A stretch of DNA of 64,000 nucleotides from Clostridiales bacterium 1_7_47FAA (GTDB lineage Bacteria; Bacillota; Clostridia; Lachnospirales; Lachnospiraceae), in NCBI GenBank assembly GCA_000155435.1, contig DS990261.1:116544-180543 (forward strand). Reading direction: 5' to 3'. Every line of letters starts with the position of its first letter. Positions within the stretch are counted from its first letter, which is position 1. Of this stretch, positions 32,126 to 41,448 are shown in pieces. The translations under genes were made by a program, and so were the position numbers. The notes beneath the pieces are model-generated. The model was not told where the DNA came from. It made no database searches and was given only the letters and a program-made list of their open reading frames with translations.

Positions 32126-33067
32126 TCATTCCAGTAAGGTTCTTGCTGCGGCAATCACAGCGGCTGCATCCATACCGAACTGGTTGAGCAGGTAATCCGC
32201 CGTGCCCACCTCCCCGGCCCTGTCCGGGGCGCCCAGGCGCCTGAAGGGGATGCTGATTCCTTCCTCTGCAATCACTTCTGCCACCGCGGAGCCAAGACCG
32301 TTATAGATATTGTGGTTTTCAAGGGTGATGACCGCCCTTGTCCCTGCAGCGGCCTTTATGACCGCCTCCCTGTCAAGGGGCTTGATGGTGAACATGTCCA
32401 TGATTTGGGCCTGGATGCCCTCTGCCTCTAACGCTTCTGCGGCTTTTAAGGCTTCCTTGATGCAGATGGTGCCGCATGTGATGATGGACAGATCCTTCCC
32501 TTCCCTCAGTATGGATGCCTTCCCGAGCCGGAAGTCAGTGCCTTCTTCATAGAACTGGTCCTTTGTCTTGCGCATGAGGCGGATATAGAAAATCCCTCTC
32601 TGGCTGACGGTCTGGGTGATGACGGAGCGCAGCTGCACCGGGTCGCATGGTTCCAGGATGACGGTTCCGGGAAGCGAACGCAGGATACCGATGTCCTCCA
32701 GGCTGATATGTGTACCGCCGTTTGGCCCGGCTGAGATGCCGGGATCGCTGCCCACGATACGCACGTTCTGGCGCGCATAGACGCCGGACATGAAAATCTG
32801 GTCCGCAATGCGGCGGCTTGCAAATGCGCCAAAGGAGTGGACAAAGGGGATGAAGCCTTCCTCGGAAAGGCCGGCCGCCACGCCGAACATATTGGCTTCC
32901 TGGATCCCGCAGTTAATGACCTTATCCGGGTATGCTGCTTTGAATCTGTTCATGCCGGAGGATGCCATCAGGTCGGCATCCAGCCAGAGGATCCGGTCAT
33001 TGGTCCCTTCAAGTTCAATCAGTGTGTCTGCCAGGGCAGTCCTCATATCGGTTGCATATTGTTTCAT
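32126..33067 (-). CDS. Transketolase, C-terminal (pyrimidine-binding) subunit
   Basis: A 313-residue half-transketolase holding the pyrimidine-binding and C-terminal domains. Visible features are the catalytic-glutamate region NCGIQEANMFGVAAGL, FASRRIADQIF, and the DRAGEVGTADYLL end. It is the partner of the N-terminal subunit encoded just upstream on the same strand, with a gap of 4 bp. Together they form a split thiamine-diphosphate transketolase that moves two-carbon units between ketose and aldose phosphates. The start follows AAAGGAG. It is convergent with the lyxose isomerase operon. Confidence 0.9.
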   Translation of the reverse strand: MKQYATDMRTALADTLIELEGTNDRILWLDADLMASSGMNRFKAAYPDKVINCGIQEANMFGVAAGLSEEGFIPFVHSFGAFASRRIADQIFMSGVYARQNVRIVGSDPGISAGPNGGTHISLEDIGILRSLPGTVILEPCDPVQLRSVITQTVSQRGIFYIRLMRKTKDQFYEEGTDFRLGKASILREGKDLSIITCGTICIKEALKAAEALEAEGIQAQIMDMFTIKPLDREAVIKAAAGTRAVITLENHNIYNGLGSAVAEVIAEEGISIPFRRLGAPDRAGEVGTADYLLNQFGMDAAAVIAAARTLLE

Positions 33068-33071
33068 GGGT

Positions 33072-33911
33072 TTACAGCTCCTTTCCTGCGAATTCCTGTT
33101 GGGCTTCTGCCATCATTTCGTCCGTTATGGCGATGTGGTGTATGCCTGTTTTTCCTTCCGTTACGCTCCAGCCCTTCCCTTTGACCGTATTAAGGACAAT
33201 GCATTTTGGAAGGCCGTTCCTGGAAGCCAGGGCGTTCCTGGATGCTGTCACTATGGCGTCCACATCATGTCCGTCAATGGTAACTGCTTCAAAACCAAAT
33301 GCTTTAAACAGGGTTTCAATGTTCCCCAGATCACAGATGCCGTCAGTATAGCCATCCAGCTGCTGGTGGTTCCAGTCAACAAACGTTATGAGATTATCAA
33401 GCTTGTGCTGTTTTGCAAACATGGCCATCTCCCAGACCTGGCCTTCGTTCAGTTCCCCATCGCCCAGAATCAGGAATACACTGCCCTTCCTGCCCAGCAT
33501 CTTCTTGCCAAGGGCCATGCCGGCCGCGGTGGAGGCGCCCTGTCCAAGGGAGCCGGTTGTCATATCGATTCCCACGGTTTTGTTCATGTCACAGTGGCTG
33601 GGAAGATGGGTGCCGTTCCGGTTCAGGGTCATAAGCTCTTTTTCCGGGAAAAAACCGGAGAGGGCAAGGGCGCTGTAGAGGACCGGCCCGCAGTGTCCTT
33701 TTGAAAGCACCACCTTGTCACGTTCTTCCCAGTGCGGGTTTTGGGGGTCATAATCCATGACGCTCCCATACAGGACAGCCATGAGTTCACACAGGGATAA
33801 TACGCCGCCCACATGTCCGCCTTTACTTGCGTACATGGATTTGATGGAGCTGAACCGGATGCGGTCGGCAAGTTTTTGCAGACCGGCAGAAGTTTGATAA
33901 CTGGTAATCAT
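33072..33911 (-). CDS. Transketolase, N-terminal (ThDP-binding) subunit
   Basis: A 279-residue half-transketolase. The diphosphate-binding signature GDGELNEGQVWE with a downstream asparagine (VDWNHQQLDG) is clear. Earlier conserved histidines lie in SKGGHVGG and LSKGHCGP, and GSLGQGASTAAGMAL is the cofactor loop. The ATG at 33911 follows AGGAGGG. It is the first gene of a two-gene minus-strand operon with its own promoter, divergent from the DeoR-type regulator. Split transketolases are common in Firmicutes. Here it would process xylulose-5-P made by the neighbouring xylulokinase. Confidence 0.92.
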   Translation of the reverse strand: MITSYQTSAGLQKLADRIRFSSIKSMYASKGGHVGGVLSLCELMAVLYGSVMDYDPQNPHWEERDKVVLSKGHCGPVLYSALALSGFFPEKELMTLNRNGTHLPSHCDMNKTVGIDMTTGSLGQGASTAAGMALGKKMLGRKGSVFLILGDGELNEGQVWEMAMFAKQHKLDNLITFVDWNHQQLDGYTDGICDLGNIETLFKAFGFEAVTIDGHDVDAIVTASRNALASRNGLPKCIVLNTVKGKGWSVTEGKTGIHHIAITDEMMAEAQQEFAGKEL

Positions 33912-34006
33912 TCATACACCCTCCTTGTTGTGTGGAATATTGTTGCAATGCTTTCCCACGATCCTCTTTGTCGTGGACGTCCATTAAAAAGGCAATCCTA
34001 CTTTAG

Positions 34007-34034
34007 ATGTTAGCAGAAAATAGATTTTTGTCAA
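34007..34034 (-). promoter_or_regulatory. Promoter of the transketolase operon
   Basis: On the minus strand, TTGACA (34034-34029) and TAACAT (34012-34007) with a 16-bp spacer. The ACAACA repeats lie immediately upstream. Confidence 0.6.
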
Positions 34035-34040
34035 GAAAAA

Positions 34041-34070
34041 ACAACAGCAAACAACAACAAACAACAACGA
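34041..34070. promoter_or_regulatory. Three tandem 10-bp ACAACAxCxA repeats in the divergent control region
   Basis: ACAACAGCAA, ACAACAACAA and ACAACAACGA follow each other without gaps, between the transketolase promoter and the regulator promoter. One unit per helical turn suits cooperative binding by the DeoR-type regulator encoded alongside, whose relatives bind A/C-rich direct repeats. Confidence 0.5.
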
Positions 34071-34116
34071 TAAAAAACAGTATCAATATAAAATAATAAA
34101 AAGTGAGAATTACATA

Positions 34117-34145
34117 TTGCAATATATTGTGCTTTTTGCTATAAT
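34117..34145 (+). promoter_or_regulatory. Promoter of the DeoR-led sugar operon
   Basis: TTGCAA and TATAAT with a 17-bp spacer; the regulator start is at 34169. Confidence 0.75.
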
Positions 34146-34168
34146 TACTTTCGTAAAGGGTGATGATA

Positions 34169-34966
34169 ATGGACAAAATGACTACAGGCGTTTCAAATAA
34201 GAGCTTATTCGCCGAAGAACGCCAACGAAAGATAATTGAAACCATCAATGCCAACGGGAAGGCAGTGGTGCCGGTGCTGTGTGAGATGTTCGGGGTTTCC
34301 TCCTCAACCATAAGGAATGACCTGAAACAGCTGGAGAGCAAGAAGCTGATTACCAGGACACATGGAGGCGCCATCAGGAATTCCAAGATGGGACGGGAAC
34401 TGTCCCCCACGGACAAAGAGACACAGATGATGCCTCAGAAAAAGGCAATTGCCAGGGCTGCCCTGGAGCTGATTGATGACGGCGACATTATTGCGGTAAC
34501 CACAGGGACAACCACATTTGAGCTGGTGAAGCTGCTTCCGGAGAAGAAGAACCTGACCGTGGTGGTCAACGATATCCGCAACGCGGTATGGCTGGAAGAC
34601 CATACGGATTTCAATGTTTATATACTGGGCGGGCTGGTCAGGAGGGGATACCACTATACCACGCTGCCCACCAGGAATGAATTCCTGGGCATGATTAACA
34701 TTGACAAGGGATTTTTCTCCTGCAACGGCTTCAGTGTCGAGCGGGGGATTACAGCACCTGATTTCGAGACAGCTAAAAGCGTGCGTGAAATCCTGGATGT
34801 GTGCTGCGCATCCTATCTCATGAGTGACAGCAGCAAGCTGGGTACGGTTACATTTGCACAGATAGCGGACCTTGGATATATAAACGGACTGATAGTGGAC
34901 ACGGAGATTGAGAAGGAAGATTTTGATTCCATTGTAACCATGACAGATATCATCCTGGCTGAATAA
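34169..34966 (+). CDS. DeoR-family transcriptional regulator
   Basis: A 265-residue repressor. The winged HTH is near the N-terminus (ERQRKIIETINANGKAVV, then VSSSTIRNDLKQLE). The C-terminal sugar-phosphate-sensing domain has the family features ITRTHGGAI, TTGTTTFELV and MSDSSKLG. It likely senses a sugar phosphate and controls its own operon and the divergent transketolase genes through the ACAACA repeats between them. ATG 34169 follows AAAGGG at 34155-34160; the GTG at 34160 overlaps that site. First gene of a long plus-strand operon. Confidence 0.9.
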   Translation: MDKMTTGVSNKSLFAEERQRKIIETINANGKAVVPVLCEMFGVSSSTIRNDLKQLESKKLITRTHGGAIRNSKMGRELSPTDKETQMMPQKKAIARAALELIDDGDIIAVTTGTTTFELVKLLPEKKNLTVVVNDIRNAVWLEDHTDFNVYILGGLVRRGYHYTTLPTRNEFLGMINIDKGFFSCNGFSVERGITAPDFETAKSVREILDVCCASYLMSDSSKLGTVTFAQIADLGYINGLIVDTEIEKEDFDSIVTMTDIILAE

Positions 34967-34979
34967 GAGGAGGTTTCCT

Positions 34980-35369
34980 ATGAAGATTACAGGGCTGGAC
35001 CATATAACGGTTAATGTCAGGGACCTGGACCGTTCCAAGGCGTTCTACGGGGATGTGCTGGGACTAAAGGAAGCCGGATCTGTCCATATGGGGGACCATA
35101 CGCTTACATATTATGAGCTGCCCCAGGGCGTGCGGCTGGAACTGATTGATTATGAAGCCAAGGAAGAGCCGAAGGACATAAAGGAGACGGACACCGGTAC
35201 CTACAGGCATTTCTGCCTGGTGGCAGAACAGCTGGACGAGGTGTACGGCACCTGCAGGGAGAAGGGGGTATATGTGAGGAAGGCCCCGTCCTATGTGGAA
35301 CAGCTGGGATGCAGCACCATGCTGGTTACGGATCCCAACGGTGTTGAGATTGAAATCATACAAAGGTGA
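34980..35369 (+). CDS. VOC/glyoxalase-family protein
   Basis: A 129-residue vicinal-oxygen-chelate protein with two beta-alpha-beta-beta-beta modules: DHITVNVRDLDRSKAFYGDVLGL at the start, shown here as DHITVNV and FYGDVLGL, and TDPNGVEIEII at the end. Metal-ligand candidates are the early His, a middle Glu and His, and the final Glu of VEIEII. It may remove methylglyoxal formed during fast sugar-phosphate breakdown or act on another small oxo-compound. It begins 13 bp after the regulator gene behind AGGAGG and overlaps the xylulokinase region by a few bases. Confidence 0.8.
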   Translation: MKITGLDHITVNVRDLDRSKAFYGDVLGLKEAGSVHMGDHTLTYYELPQGVRLELIDYEAKEEPKDIKETDTGTYRHFCLVAEQLDEVYGTCREKGVYVRKAPSYVEQLGCSTMLVTDPNGVEIEIIQR

Positions 35370-35374
35370 TGGAT

Positions 35375-36871
35375 ATGGGATATTTAGCTGGAATTGATCT
35401 TGGGACGTCAAGTGTCAAGGTACTGGTCATGGACCCGGACGGCAGGACATTGGCGGTAAGCAGCAGGGGATATGACGTGATGACCCCGAAGATGTCCTAC
35501 GCGGAGCAGGAGCCGCAGGTGTGGTGGGACTGCACGGTAATGGCCATCCGGGAAGCCATGGAAAAGTCCGGGATAAAGCCGGAAGAACTGGACGGCATCG
35601 GGCTTTCCGGCCAGATGCACGGACTGGTGGCATTTGACAGGGATAATGAACCGGTCATGCCTGCCATCATATGGATGGACCAGCGCTCGGCAGAAGAGAC
35701 GGCCCGGATAAAAGAACTGGCAGGCGGGCTTCTGGACACGGAACTTCTTAACCAGCCCGGGGCCGGCATGATGATATGCTCCCTTCTCTGGCTGAAGAGG
35801 CACCGGCCGGATACATATGACCGGATAGAACATGTGATGCTTCCCAAGGATTACATACGGTACAGGCTGACGGGAACCATTGGTTCCGACTATTCGGACG
35901 CATGCGCCACGCTGGCATTTTCCGTCAAGGGCAGAAGCTGGTGCATGGAACTGATTAAACGGGCAGGGCTTAAGGAGGATATCTGGCCCGCGGTGGGGGA
36001 AAGCTCCCAGGTGGCGGGCCATGTATGGGCAGAAGCAGCTGCACGGACCGGACTGTCAGAACATACCAGGGTGGTATACGGGGCAGGCGATTCCTCTGCC
36101 CAGCTTACTGGGAACGGAGTGATAGAAGAAGGAATCATGGCCTGCAACATCGGCACGGCGTCACAGCTTGCGGCTGTGGTGGACCGTCCTTTATATGATA
36201 CGCAGATGCGCCTGCAGACATGGTGCCATACCGTGGCGGACCGCTGGTATGTCCAGGGCGGGGCGCTGAATGGCGGAAGCACCTTGAGCTGGCTTAAGAA
36301 GAAGGTGCTGAGGGATGACCGTCCCTATAGGGAACTGGACGCAGAGGCAGGACAGGTGCCTGCCGGGGCAGAGGGACTTTTATTCATCCCGTATCTGGCA
36401 GGCGAGCGCACGCCGTTCATGGACCCATATGCCAAAGGGGTTTACTTTGGGATGGGCATGAAACATGAACAGGCCCACATGATCCGGGCAACCATGGAAG
36501 GCGTGATATTCAATCTGAAGGAATGCGCGCTGGTGCTGGATGAGATGGGAATCCAAAGGAGGAAGATGATTGCCTCCGGCGGGGCGGCCAAAGGGGTTAC
36601 ATGGAAGCAGATACAGGCGGATATCCTGGAGATGCCTGTATATACCACAAAGACAGAAGAAGAGGCCTGCCAGGGGGCTGCCATACTCGCAGCTGTGGGC
36701 TGCGGTATGTACCGGGATATCAAGGAGGCGTGCAGCCGGATTGTAAAAATCAATGACTGCCCCGTGGAACCGGTGATGGAGCATGTGAAGCGCTACAGGG
36801 AGCAGCAGGAGCTGTTCCGGGAGCTTTACCTGAAGGTGAAGGATCTATATCCAAGGCTAAAGACAGAGTAA
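35375..36871 (+). CDS. xylB: Xylulokinase
   Basis: A 498-residue FGGY kinase. The phosphate-1 motif is GIDLGTSSVKVLVMD. LSGQMHGLVAFD is characteristic of xylulokinases, and ASGGAAKGVTWKQIQADIL is the C-terminal ATP-binding signature. The catalytic aspartate is in GAGDSSAQ. It makes xylulose-5-phosphate from D-xylulose, the product expected from the lyxose isomerase encoded upstream. ATG 35375 follows AAAGG with an eight-base gap. Part of the DeoR-led operon. Confidence 0.9.
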   Translation: MGYLAGIDLGTSSVKVLVMDPDGRTLAVSSRGYDVMTPKMSYAEQEPQVWWDCTVMAIREAMEKSGIKPEELDGIGLSGQMHGLVAFDRDNEPVMPAIIWMDQRSAEETARIKELAGGLLDTELLNQPGAGMMICSLLWLKRHRPDTYDRIEHVMLPKDYIRYRLTGTIGSDYSDACATLAFSVKGRSWCMELIKRAGLKEDIWPAVGESSQVAGHVWAEAAARTGLSEHTRVVYGAGDSSAQLTGNGVIEEGIMACNIGTASQLAAVVDRPLYDTQMRLQTWCHTVADRWYVQGGALNGGSTLSWLKKKVLRDDRPYRELDAEAGQVPAGAEGLLFIPYLAGERTPFMDPYAKGVYFGMGMKHEQAHMIRATMEGVIFNLKECALVLDEMGIQRRKMIASGGAAKGVTWKQIQADILEMPVYTTKTEEEACQGAAILAAVGCGMYRDIKEACSRIVKINDCPVEPVMEHVKRYREQQELFRELYLKVKDLYPRLKTE

Positions 36872-36977
36872 GGCGCAGGATGCATAAGATCCACGCAGTA
36901 AGGGTTTTGCACGGCACAGGTTATCACAGGACAGTAATTGGACAGAGGGAAAACGACATCGCAGAGGGGACAGATAA

Positions 36978-38177
36978 ATGGAAAAAGTGGCAAATGCATT
37001 ATATATCCAATCAGGAGGACCCACGGCAGTCATCAATACATCTGCCTACGGTGTGATTGATGAATGCAGGAGGCATCCGGAAATAAACAGGATTTACGCA
37101 TCCGAACACGGGGTCGTGGGATTGATTGAGCGGAGGTTATTTGATATTACAGATGAGATGGCGGGCGAGAAACTGCTGCCCTCCACCCCATCCATGATAT
37201 TTGGCTCCTGCAGGTATGAGATTGACGAGGATGACCCGCTGCAGACGGATTACAGGAAGATACTGAAAAACCTTAAATCCCTGGATATCCGGTATATATT
37301 CATAAACGGGGGTAATGGTTCGGTAAGGGCCGGGCTGAGGCTGGGCCGTTTTCTGGAATCACAGGCTTATGATTTCCGGCTGATGGTCGTGCCTAAGACA
37401 GTGGACAATGACATTTCCTGTATTGACCACGCGCCTGGATTTCCTTCGGCGGCAAGGCATGTGGCGGTTACGGTTTCGGAACTGGCCAGGGACATGATGA
37501 CATATGACACGGAGCTTATCATGTTCACGGAGGTCATGGGACGCAATACCGGTTTTCTGGCAGCTGCATCCATGGCAGCCAAAAGGATTGATCTGGGGCC
37601 GGATCTGATTTATGTTCCGGAAGTGGTGTTCGACCAGAAGAAGTTCATAGGGGATATAAGGCGTGTCCTGGAGAAGAAAGGGAAATGCTTTGCAGTGGTT
37701 GCGGAAGGCGTGAAGACAGCGGACGGCAGGTTCCTGTTTGAAGACATTTCCGTGAACCGGGGCATGGACATGCAGAAGAATATGGGCGGGATTACCCCAT
37801 ACCTGAACCAATTGTTAAGGGATAATTTTGAATGTAAGATCAGGGGCATTGACCTGGGGCTGATGCAGAGATGCGGCGCCCATGATGCGTCGGATATAGA
37901 CAGGGAAGAGGCGGAAGAACTGGGAAGAAGGGCCGTAAGGGCGGCTGTGGCGGGGGAGTCCCTTAAGATGGTGACGCTCAGGCGGGTTCCCGGCCCGCAG
38001 TACCAGGCAGAATATGACCTGGCTGCCCTTGAAGAGGTGGCAAAGGAAGACAACTGCCTCCCCATGTCCTATGTGAATGAGGAAAAGGATTACATCAGGG
38101 AAGGCTTTTATGATTATATCATGCCGCTTATCGGGGAGCTTCCAAGGTACACGGTATTGAACAAACGCTATATCTAA
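36978..38177 (+). CDS. 6-phosphofructokinase family protein (PPi-type, variant GGNGS motif)
   Basis: A 399-residue member of the PFK family. The N-terminus ALYIQSGGPTAVINTS binds the phosphoryl donor. PKTVDNDI carries the lysine and the catalytic aspartate pair typical of pyrophosphate-dependent enzymes, and MGRNTGFLA and GDLxRPD-like regions follow. The donor-site motif reads GGNGS where characterised enzymes have GGDGS or GGDDS, so a metal-binding aspartate is replaced by asparagine. It may use another sugar (tagatose-, allulose- or sedoheptulose-phosphate) or be altered in activity. It precedes a class II aldolase, suiting a ketose-bisphosphate pathway. Confidence 0.85.
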   Translation: MEKVANALYIQSGGPTAVINTSAYGVIDECRRHPEINRIYASEHGVVGLIERRLFDITDEMAGEKLLPSTPSMIFGSCRYEIDEDDPLQTDYRKILKNLKSLDIRYIFINGGNGSVRAGLRLGRFLESQAYDFRLMVVPKTVDNDISCIDHAPGFPSAARHVAVTVSELARDMMTYDTELIMFTEVMGRNTGFLAAASMAAKRIDLGPDLIYVPEVVFDQKKFIGDIRRVLEKKGKCFAVVAEGVKTADGRFLFEDISVNRGMDMQKNMGGITPYLNQLLRDNFECKIRGIDLGLMQRCGAHDASDIDREEAEELGRRAVRAAVAGESLKMVTLRRVPGPQYQAEYDLAALEEVAKEDNCLPMSYVNEEKDYIREGFYDYIMPLIGELPRYTVLNKRYI

Positions 38178-38206
38178 CAGATTATTACAACATGGAGGTG
38201 GCAGAC

Positions 38207-39181
38207 ATGTATCACTATTCAGAACTTGGACAGGTAAACACCAGGGAAATGTTTAAGAAGGCATATGATGAAGGTTATGCGGTACCGGCATTTAACTTCG
38301 TATCCATTGAACAGTTCAATGGAATCATGGACGCTGTGATCGAGAAACGTTCCCCTGTCATCCTGCTGGCGTCCCCTAACCTGCATAAGCAGCTGGGATA
38401 TGAGATGCTTGCAAGGATCGTGCAGTCCGGGACGGACCGTATCAGGAACCAGGGGCTTGACATTCCCGTGGCCCTGCACCTGGATCACGGCATGACATTT
38501 GCGCAGTGCGTGGATGCGGTGGAATTTGGATTTTCTTCTATTATGATAGATGGCAGCGCCCTTCCTTTTAAGGATAATGTTGCCCTTACGAAAAAGACCG
38601 TGGAATATGCCCATCGGCATGGGGTGACGGTGGAAGCTGAACTGGGAGTCCTTTCCGGCGCGGAAGAGGGCGGTGACGTGGGCCATCACGAAAGCCTGTA
38701 CACGGATCCGGGGATGGTGGAGGAATTTGCAAAGGAGACAGGATGCGACAGCCTGGCAATCTCCATAGGCACCTGCCATGGCCTGGTGAAGATCAAGGCG
38801 AATCCGGACGGTACGCTCCCGGAACTGAGATACGATATTCTGGAGGACGTGATGCGCAGGGTGCCGGGATTCCCCATTGTGCTCCACGGCGCATCTACCA
38901 TAGAGCCGCGGTTCGTGGACATGATCAATGCCTACGGAGGACATATTGAAGCCGTGGCCGGCATACCGGAAGAGCAGGTGACCAAGGCGGCCAGGATGGG
39001 GGTGTGCAAGGTTAACATCGCTACCGACGGCTGGATCAGCGCACTGGCCAATACAAGGAAGATCCTGGCAGAGAACCCGGGGGCAATTGACAGCAGGGTA
39101 TTCACATTGAAGAACCGCGGCCTGTTAAAGGAAATCTATCTCCATAAGATTGATGTGATGGGCAGCGCATACAAGGCATGA
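38207..39181 (+). CDS. Class II ketose-bisphosphate aldolase
   Basis: A 324-residue zinc aldolase of the fructose/tagatose-bisphosphate type. Motifs are LHLDHG (catalytic Asp and zinc His), EAELGVLSG, ISIGTCHG, VLHGAST (zinc His) and CKVNIATD. It cleaves a ketose 1,6-bisphosphate into dihydroxyacetone phosphate and glyceraldehyde-3-phosphate. The preceding PFK-like kinase would supply the bisphosphate. ATG 38207 follows GGAGGTG by six bases; the longer frame from 38192 overlaps this ribosome site. Its stop overlaps the next start (ATGA). Confidence 0.9.
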   Translation: MYHYSELGQVNTREMFKKAYDEGYAVPAFNFVSIEQFNGIMDAVIEKRSPVILLASPNLHKQLGYEMLARIVQSGTDRIRNQGLDIPVALHLDHGMTFAQCVDAVEFGFSSIMIDGSALPFKDNVALTKKTVEYAHRHGVTVEAELGVLSGAEEGGDVGHHESLYTDPGMVEEFAKETGCDSLAISIGTCHGLVKIKANPDGTLPELRYDILEDVMRRVPGFPIVLHGASTIEPRFVDMINAYGGHIEAVAGIPEEQVTKAARMGVCKVNIATDGWISALANTRKILAENPGAIDSRVFTLKNRGLLKEIYLHKIDVMGSAYKA

Positions 39182-40104
39182 CGACAGGGATGATGGACGT
39201 GGAACATTTATACTTATCAATGGAAATCGGGGGGACCAATCTCAGGTATGGGGTTCTTGATGGGACATTCCGGGTGCTGGACTTTAAAAAGGAACCCAGC
39301 AGGCGCCTCTCAGACGCAGTGGACAAAGGGGAGTATATTGAAGGGCTTGTAAGGCCCTATATAGAGCGGTATGGGAAAGAAAATTTCCTGTGCATGGCCT
39401 TGTCGCTGGCTTCGCTGATGAACAGGGAACGCACGGTTAATTACAATTCGCCGAACATAAAGGGATTTAACAACATTTCCCTGGTGGACATCCTTACTGA
39501 AAGGACAGGGCTTCCGGTCTATATGGAGAGGGATGTGAACACGGCCCTTCTCTATGAGATATGGAAGGGGCATATTGATACGCGGGGAATCATCATCGGT
39601 ATATTCATCGGCACGGGACTTGGCAATTCCATGTGCATTGACGGAAAAATCTATATCGGGAACACAGGCTCGGCCTGTGAACTGGGACACATACCGGTCC
39701 TGGGATTTACGGACAGCTGCGGCTGCGGCAAGAATGGCTGTATTGAGCTGAAAGCCAGCGGCAGGACGCTCCATCTTCTGGCAGAGGAGAAATACCACTG
39801 TCCCGTGTCGGAGATTTTTGAGCGGTATGGGGAAGAAAAGGACGTTAAGGATGTGGTCCATGCCTGCGCCATAGCTGCTGCAACGGAGATTACCATACTG
39901 GATCCTGGTTGTGTGGTATTGGGCGGCGGCGTGGTGGATATGAAAGGGTTTCCCATGGAGTACTTCGAACAGACCGTAAAGGAAAACCTGAGGATTCCCT
40001 ATCCAAGGGATTCGGTACGCTTCATCAGGGCGTTGGGGGATCCTGAGTCGGGTATTACCGGGGCTGCCATCAACGCGGCGGCCAGAATGGGGCAAAGGGT
40101 GTAA
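39178..40104 (+). CDS. ROK-family sugar kinase (allose kinase-like)
   Basis: A 308-residue ROK kinase without an HTH domain. MEIGGTNLRYGVLD is the ATP-binding motif, ERDVNTALLYE holds the catalytic aspartate, and GIFIGTGLGNSM and CGCGKNGCIELKASG follow, the last containing the zinc cysteines. The pattern is close to AlsK-type D-allose kinases. It probably phosphorylates an imported aldohexose at C6. Coupled by a 4-bp overlap to the aldolase gene and followed by the ABC importer, it likely activates the importer's substrate. Confidence 0.85.
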   Translation: MTTGMMDVEHLYLSMEIGGTNLRYGVLDGTFRVLDFKKEPSRRLSDAVDKGEYIEGLVRPYIERYGKENFLCMALSLASLMNRERTVNYNSPNIKGFNNISLVDILTERTGLPVYMERDVNTALLYEIWKGHIDTRGIIIGIFIGTGLGNSMCIDGKIYIGNTGSACELGHIPVLGFTDSCGCGKNGCIELKASGRTLHLLAEEKYHCPVSEIFERYGEEKDVKDVVHACAIAAATEITILDPGCVVLGGGVVDMKGFPMEYFEQTVKENLRIPYPRDSVRFIRALGDPESGITGAAINAAARMGQRV

Positions 40105-40176
40105 TGAATACTGGATGCTGATGAAAGACGGCATTTACGTATAAAAAACTATTTAAAAGTAGAAGGAGGAAGTAAC

Positions 40177-41340
40177 ATGAAAAAGAGAATGATCGCAGCA
40201 TTAATGGCAACCGCACTGACTGTATCCGCATTGGCCGGCTGTTCCAGCAAACCGGCGGAGTCCGCAGCAGCACCGGCTGAAACCACGGCAGCAGCAACTG
40301 AGGCGGCAACCGAAGCAGCCAAAGAAAGCGCTGGGACTGAGGCGGCAACTGAAGCAGCAGCTCCGGCAGGAGAAGGTTCTGACTACCATCTGGCTATCTG
40401 CATCCATTCCATGGACAACGAGTACTGGGCACAGGAAGCAGAGGGCGCCAAGCTTGCAGCAGCATCCTACGGCGTATCGGCAGATGTCCTTACCTGTGAC
40501 AGCGACGACAACAAGCAGCTGCAGGGAATCAAGGACTACATTGCGCAGTACGGCGACAAGGCTGTCTTTGTAGTTGACCCGTCATCCACAGCCAACACAG
40601 CCAACATCGCAGAGCTGTGCGAGGAGTCCGGAAACTACGTGGCAATCCTGGCACACAGGGCAGACGGCCTGTATCCAAAGGATTATCCACATTTCGTAGC
40701 AAGCCTTATGCTGGATGATATCGCAATCGGCAAGGCAACTGCAAAGGCCCTGTTCGAGTCCATTGGCGGCGAGGGACAGGTTGCTGAACTGCAGGGACTG
40801 TTAGGTGATGACTCTGCAACCAACAGGCACAAAGCATTTGAGGAAGCCCTGAAGGATTATCCGAACATCGAAGTGGTTGACAGCCAGACAGCAAGCTGGA
40901 GCCAGTCCGAGGCAATGACCCTGACAGAGAACTGGCTGGTTAAATATCCTGATTTAAAGGGTGTTTATTCTGCAAACGACACCATGGCCCTTGGCGCTGT
41001 TGAAGCCCTCAAGAACAAGGGACTGAACGGAAAAATCATGGTCAGCGGCTGTGACGGTATCGAGGCGGCCCTGAACGCTGTAAATGACGGCGACATGGTA
41101 ATCACCAATGCGAACAACGGATACATGATTGCCGGCTACGGCGCATCCTACGCAATCCAGGCAGCCCTGGGCAAATTAGACCCAACCACCATTCCTGACA
41201 ATGAGCGCCTGATTTTCTGTAAGACAACACTGGTTACAAAAGACAATGCAAATGATATCATTGACAAGTTCATTAAGACCAAGAATCCTGGCTATGACTA
41301 CAATGACCTGTCATTCTGTATTGACAAATACCAGGAATAA
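40177..41340 (+). CDS. Sugar ABC transporter substrate-binding lipoprotein
   Basis: A 387-residue exported lipoprotein of the ribose/galactose/allose-binding (periplasmic-binding-like) family. The signal peptide ends at the lipobox LAGC, cysteine about residue 22. An Ala/Thr/Glu-rich linker of about 45 residues with repeated ATEAA-type units follows. The binding domain begins with YHLAICIHSMDNEYW and contains KGVYSANDTMALGAVEALK and SGCDGIEAAL. Anchored outside the membrane, it delivers a sugar to the permeases encoded downstream. RBS AAGGAGG. A stable hairpin after the stop probably keeps its mRNA more abundant than the downstream genes. Confidence 0.92.
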   Translation: MKKRMIAALMATALTVSALAGCSSKPAESAAAPAETTAAATEAATEAAKESAGTEAATEAAAPAGEGSDYHLAICIHSMDNEYWAQEAEGAKLAAASYGVSADVLTCDSDDNKQLQGIKDYIAQYGDKAVFVVDPSSTANTANIAELCEESGNYVAILAHRADGLYPKDYPHFVASLMLDDIAIGKATAKALFESIGGEGQVAELQGLLGDDSATNRHKAFEEALKDYPNIEVVDSQTASWSQSEAMTLTENWLVKYPDLKGVYSANDTMALGAVEALKNKGLNGKIMVSGCDGIEAALNAVNDGDMVITNANNGYMIAGYGASYAIQAALGKLDPTTIPDNERLIFCKTTLVTKDNANDIIDKFIKTKNPGYDYNDLSFCIDKYQE

Positions 41341-41362
41341 TCAGTATCAAGTAGGTAACTGT

Positions 41363-41398
41363 GAAGTGGGCTTGCCTGAGGGCAGACCCACTTCCTTT
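41363..41398 (+). terminator. Intra-operon hairpin after the binding-protein gene
   Basis: GAAGTGGG pairs with CCCACTTC around an inner TGCC/GGCA stem, followed by CTTT. It is a weak terminator or mRNA-stabilising hairpin, common after binding-protein genes to raise their level over the permeases. Confidence 0.65.
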
Positions 41399-41448
41399 AA
41401 AAGGGGAATATTGTTCCATAATGACTATGTATATAAGGGGATAATATA

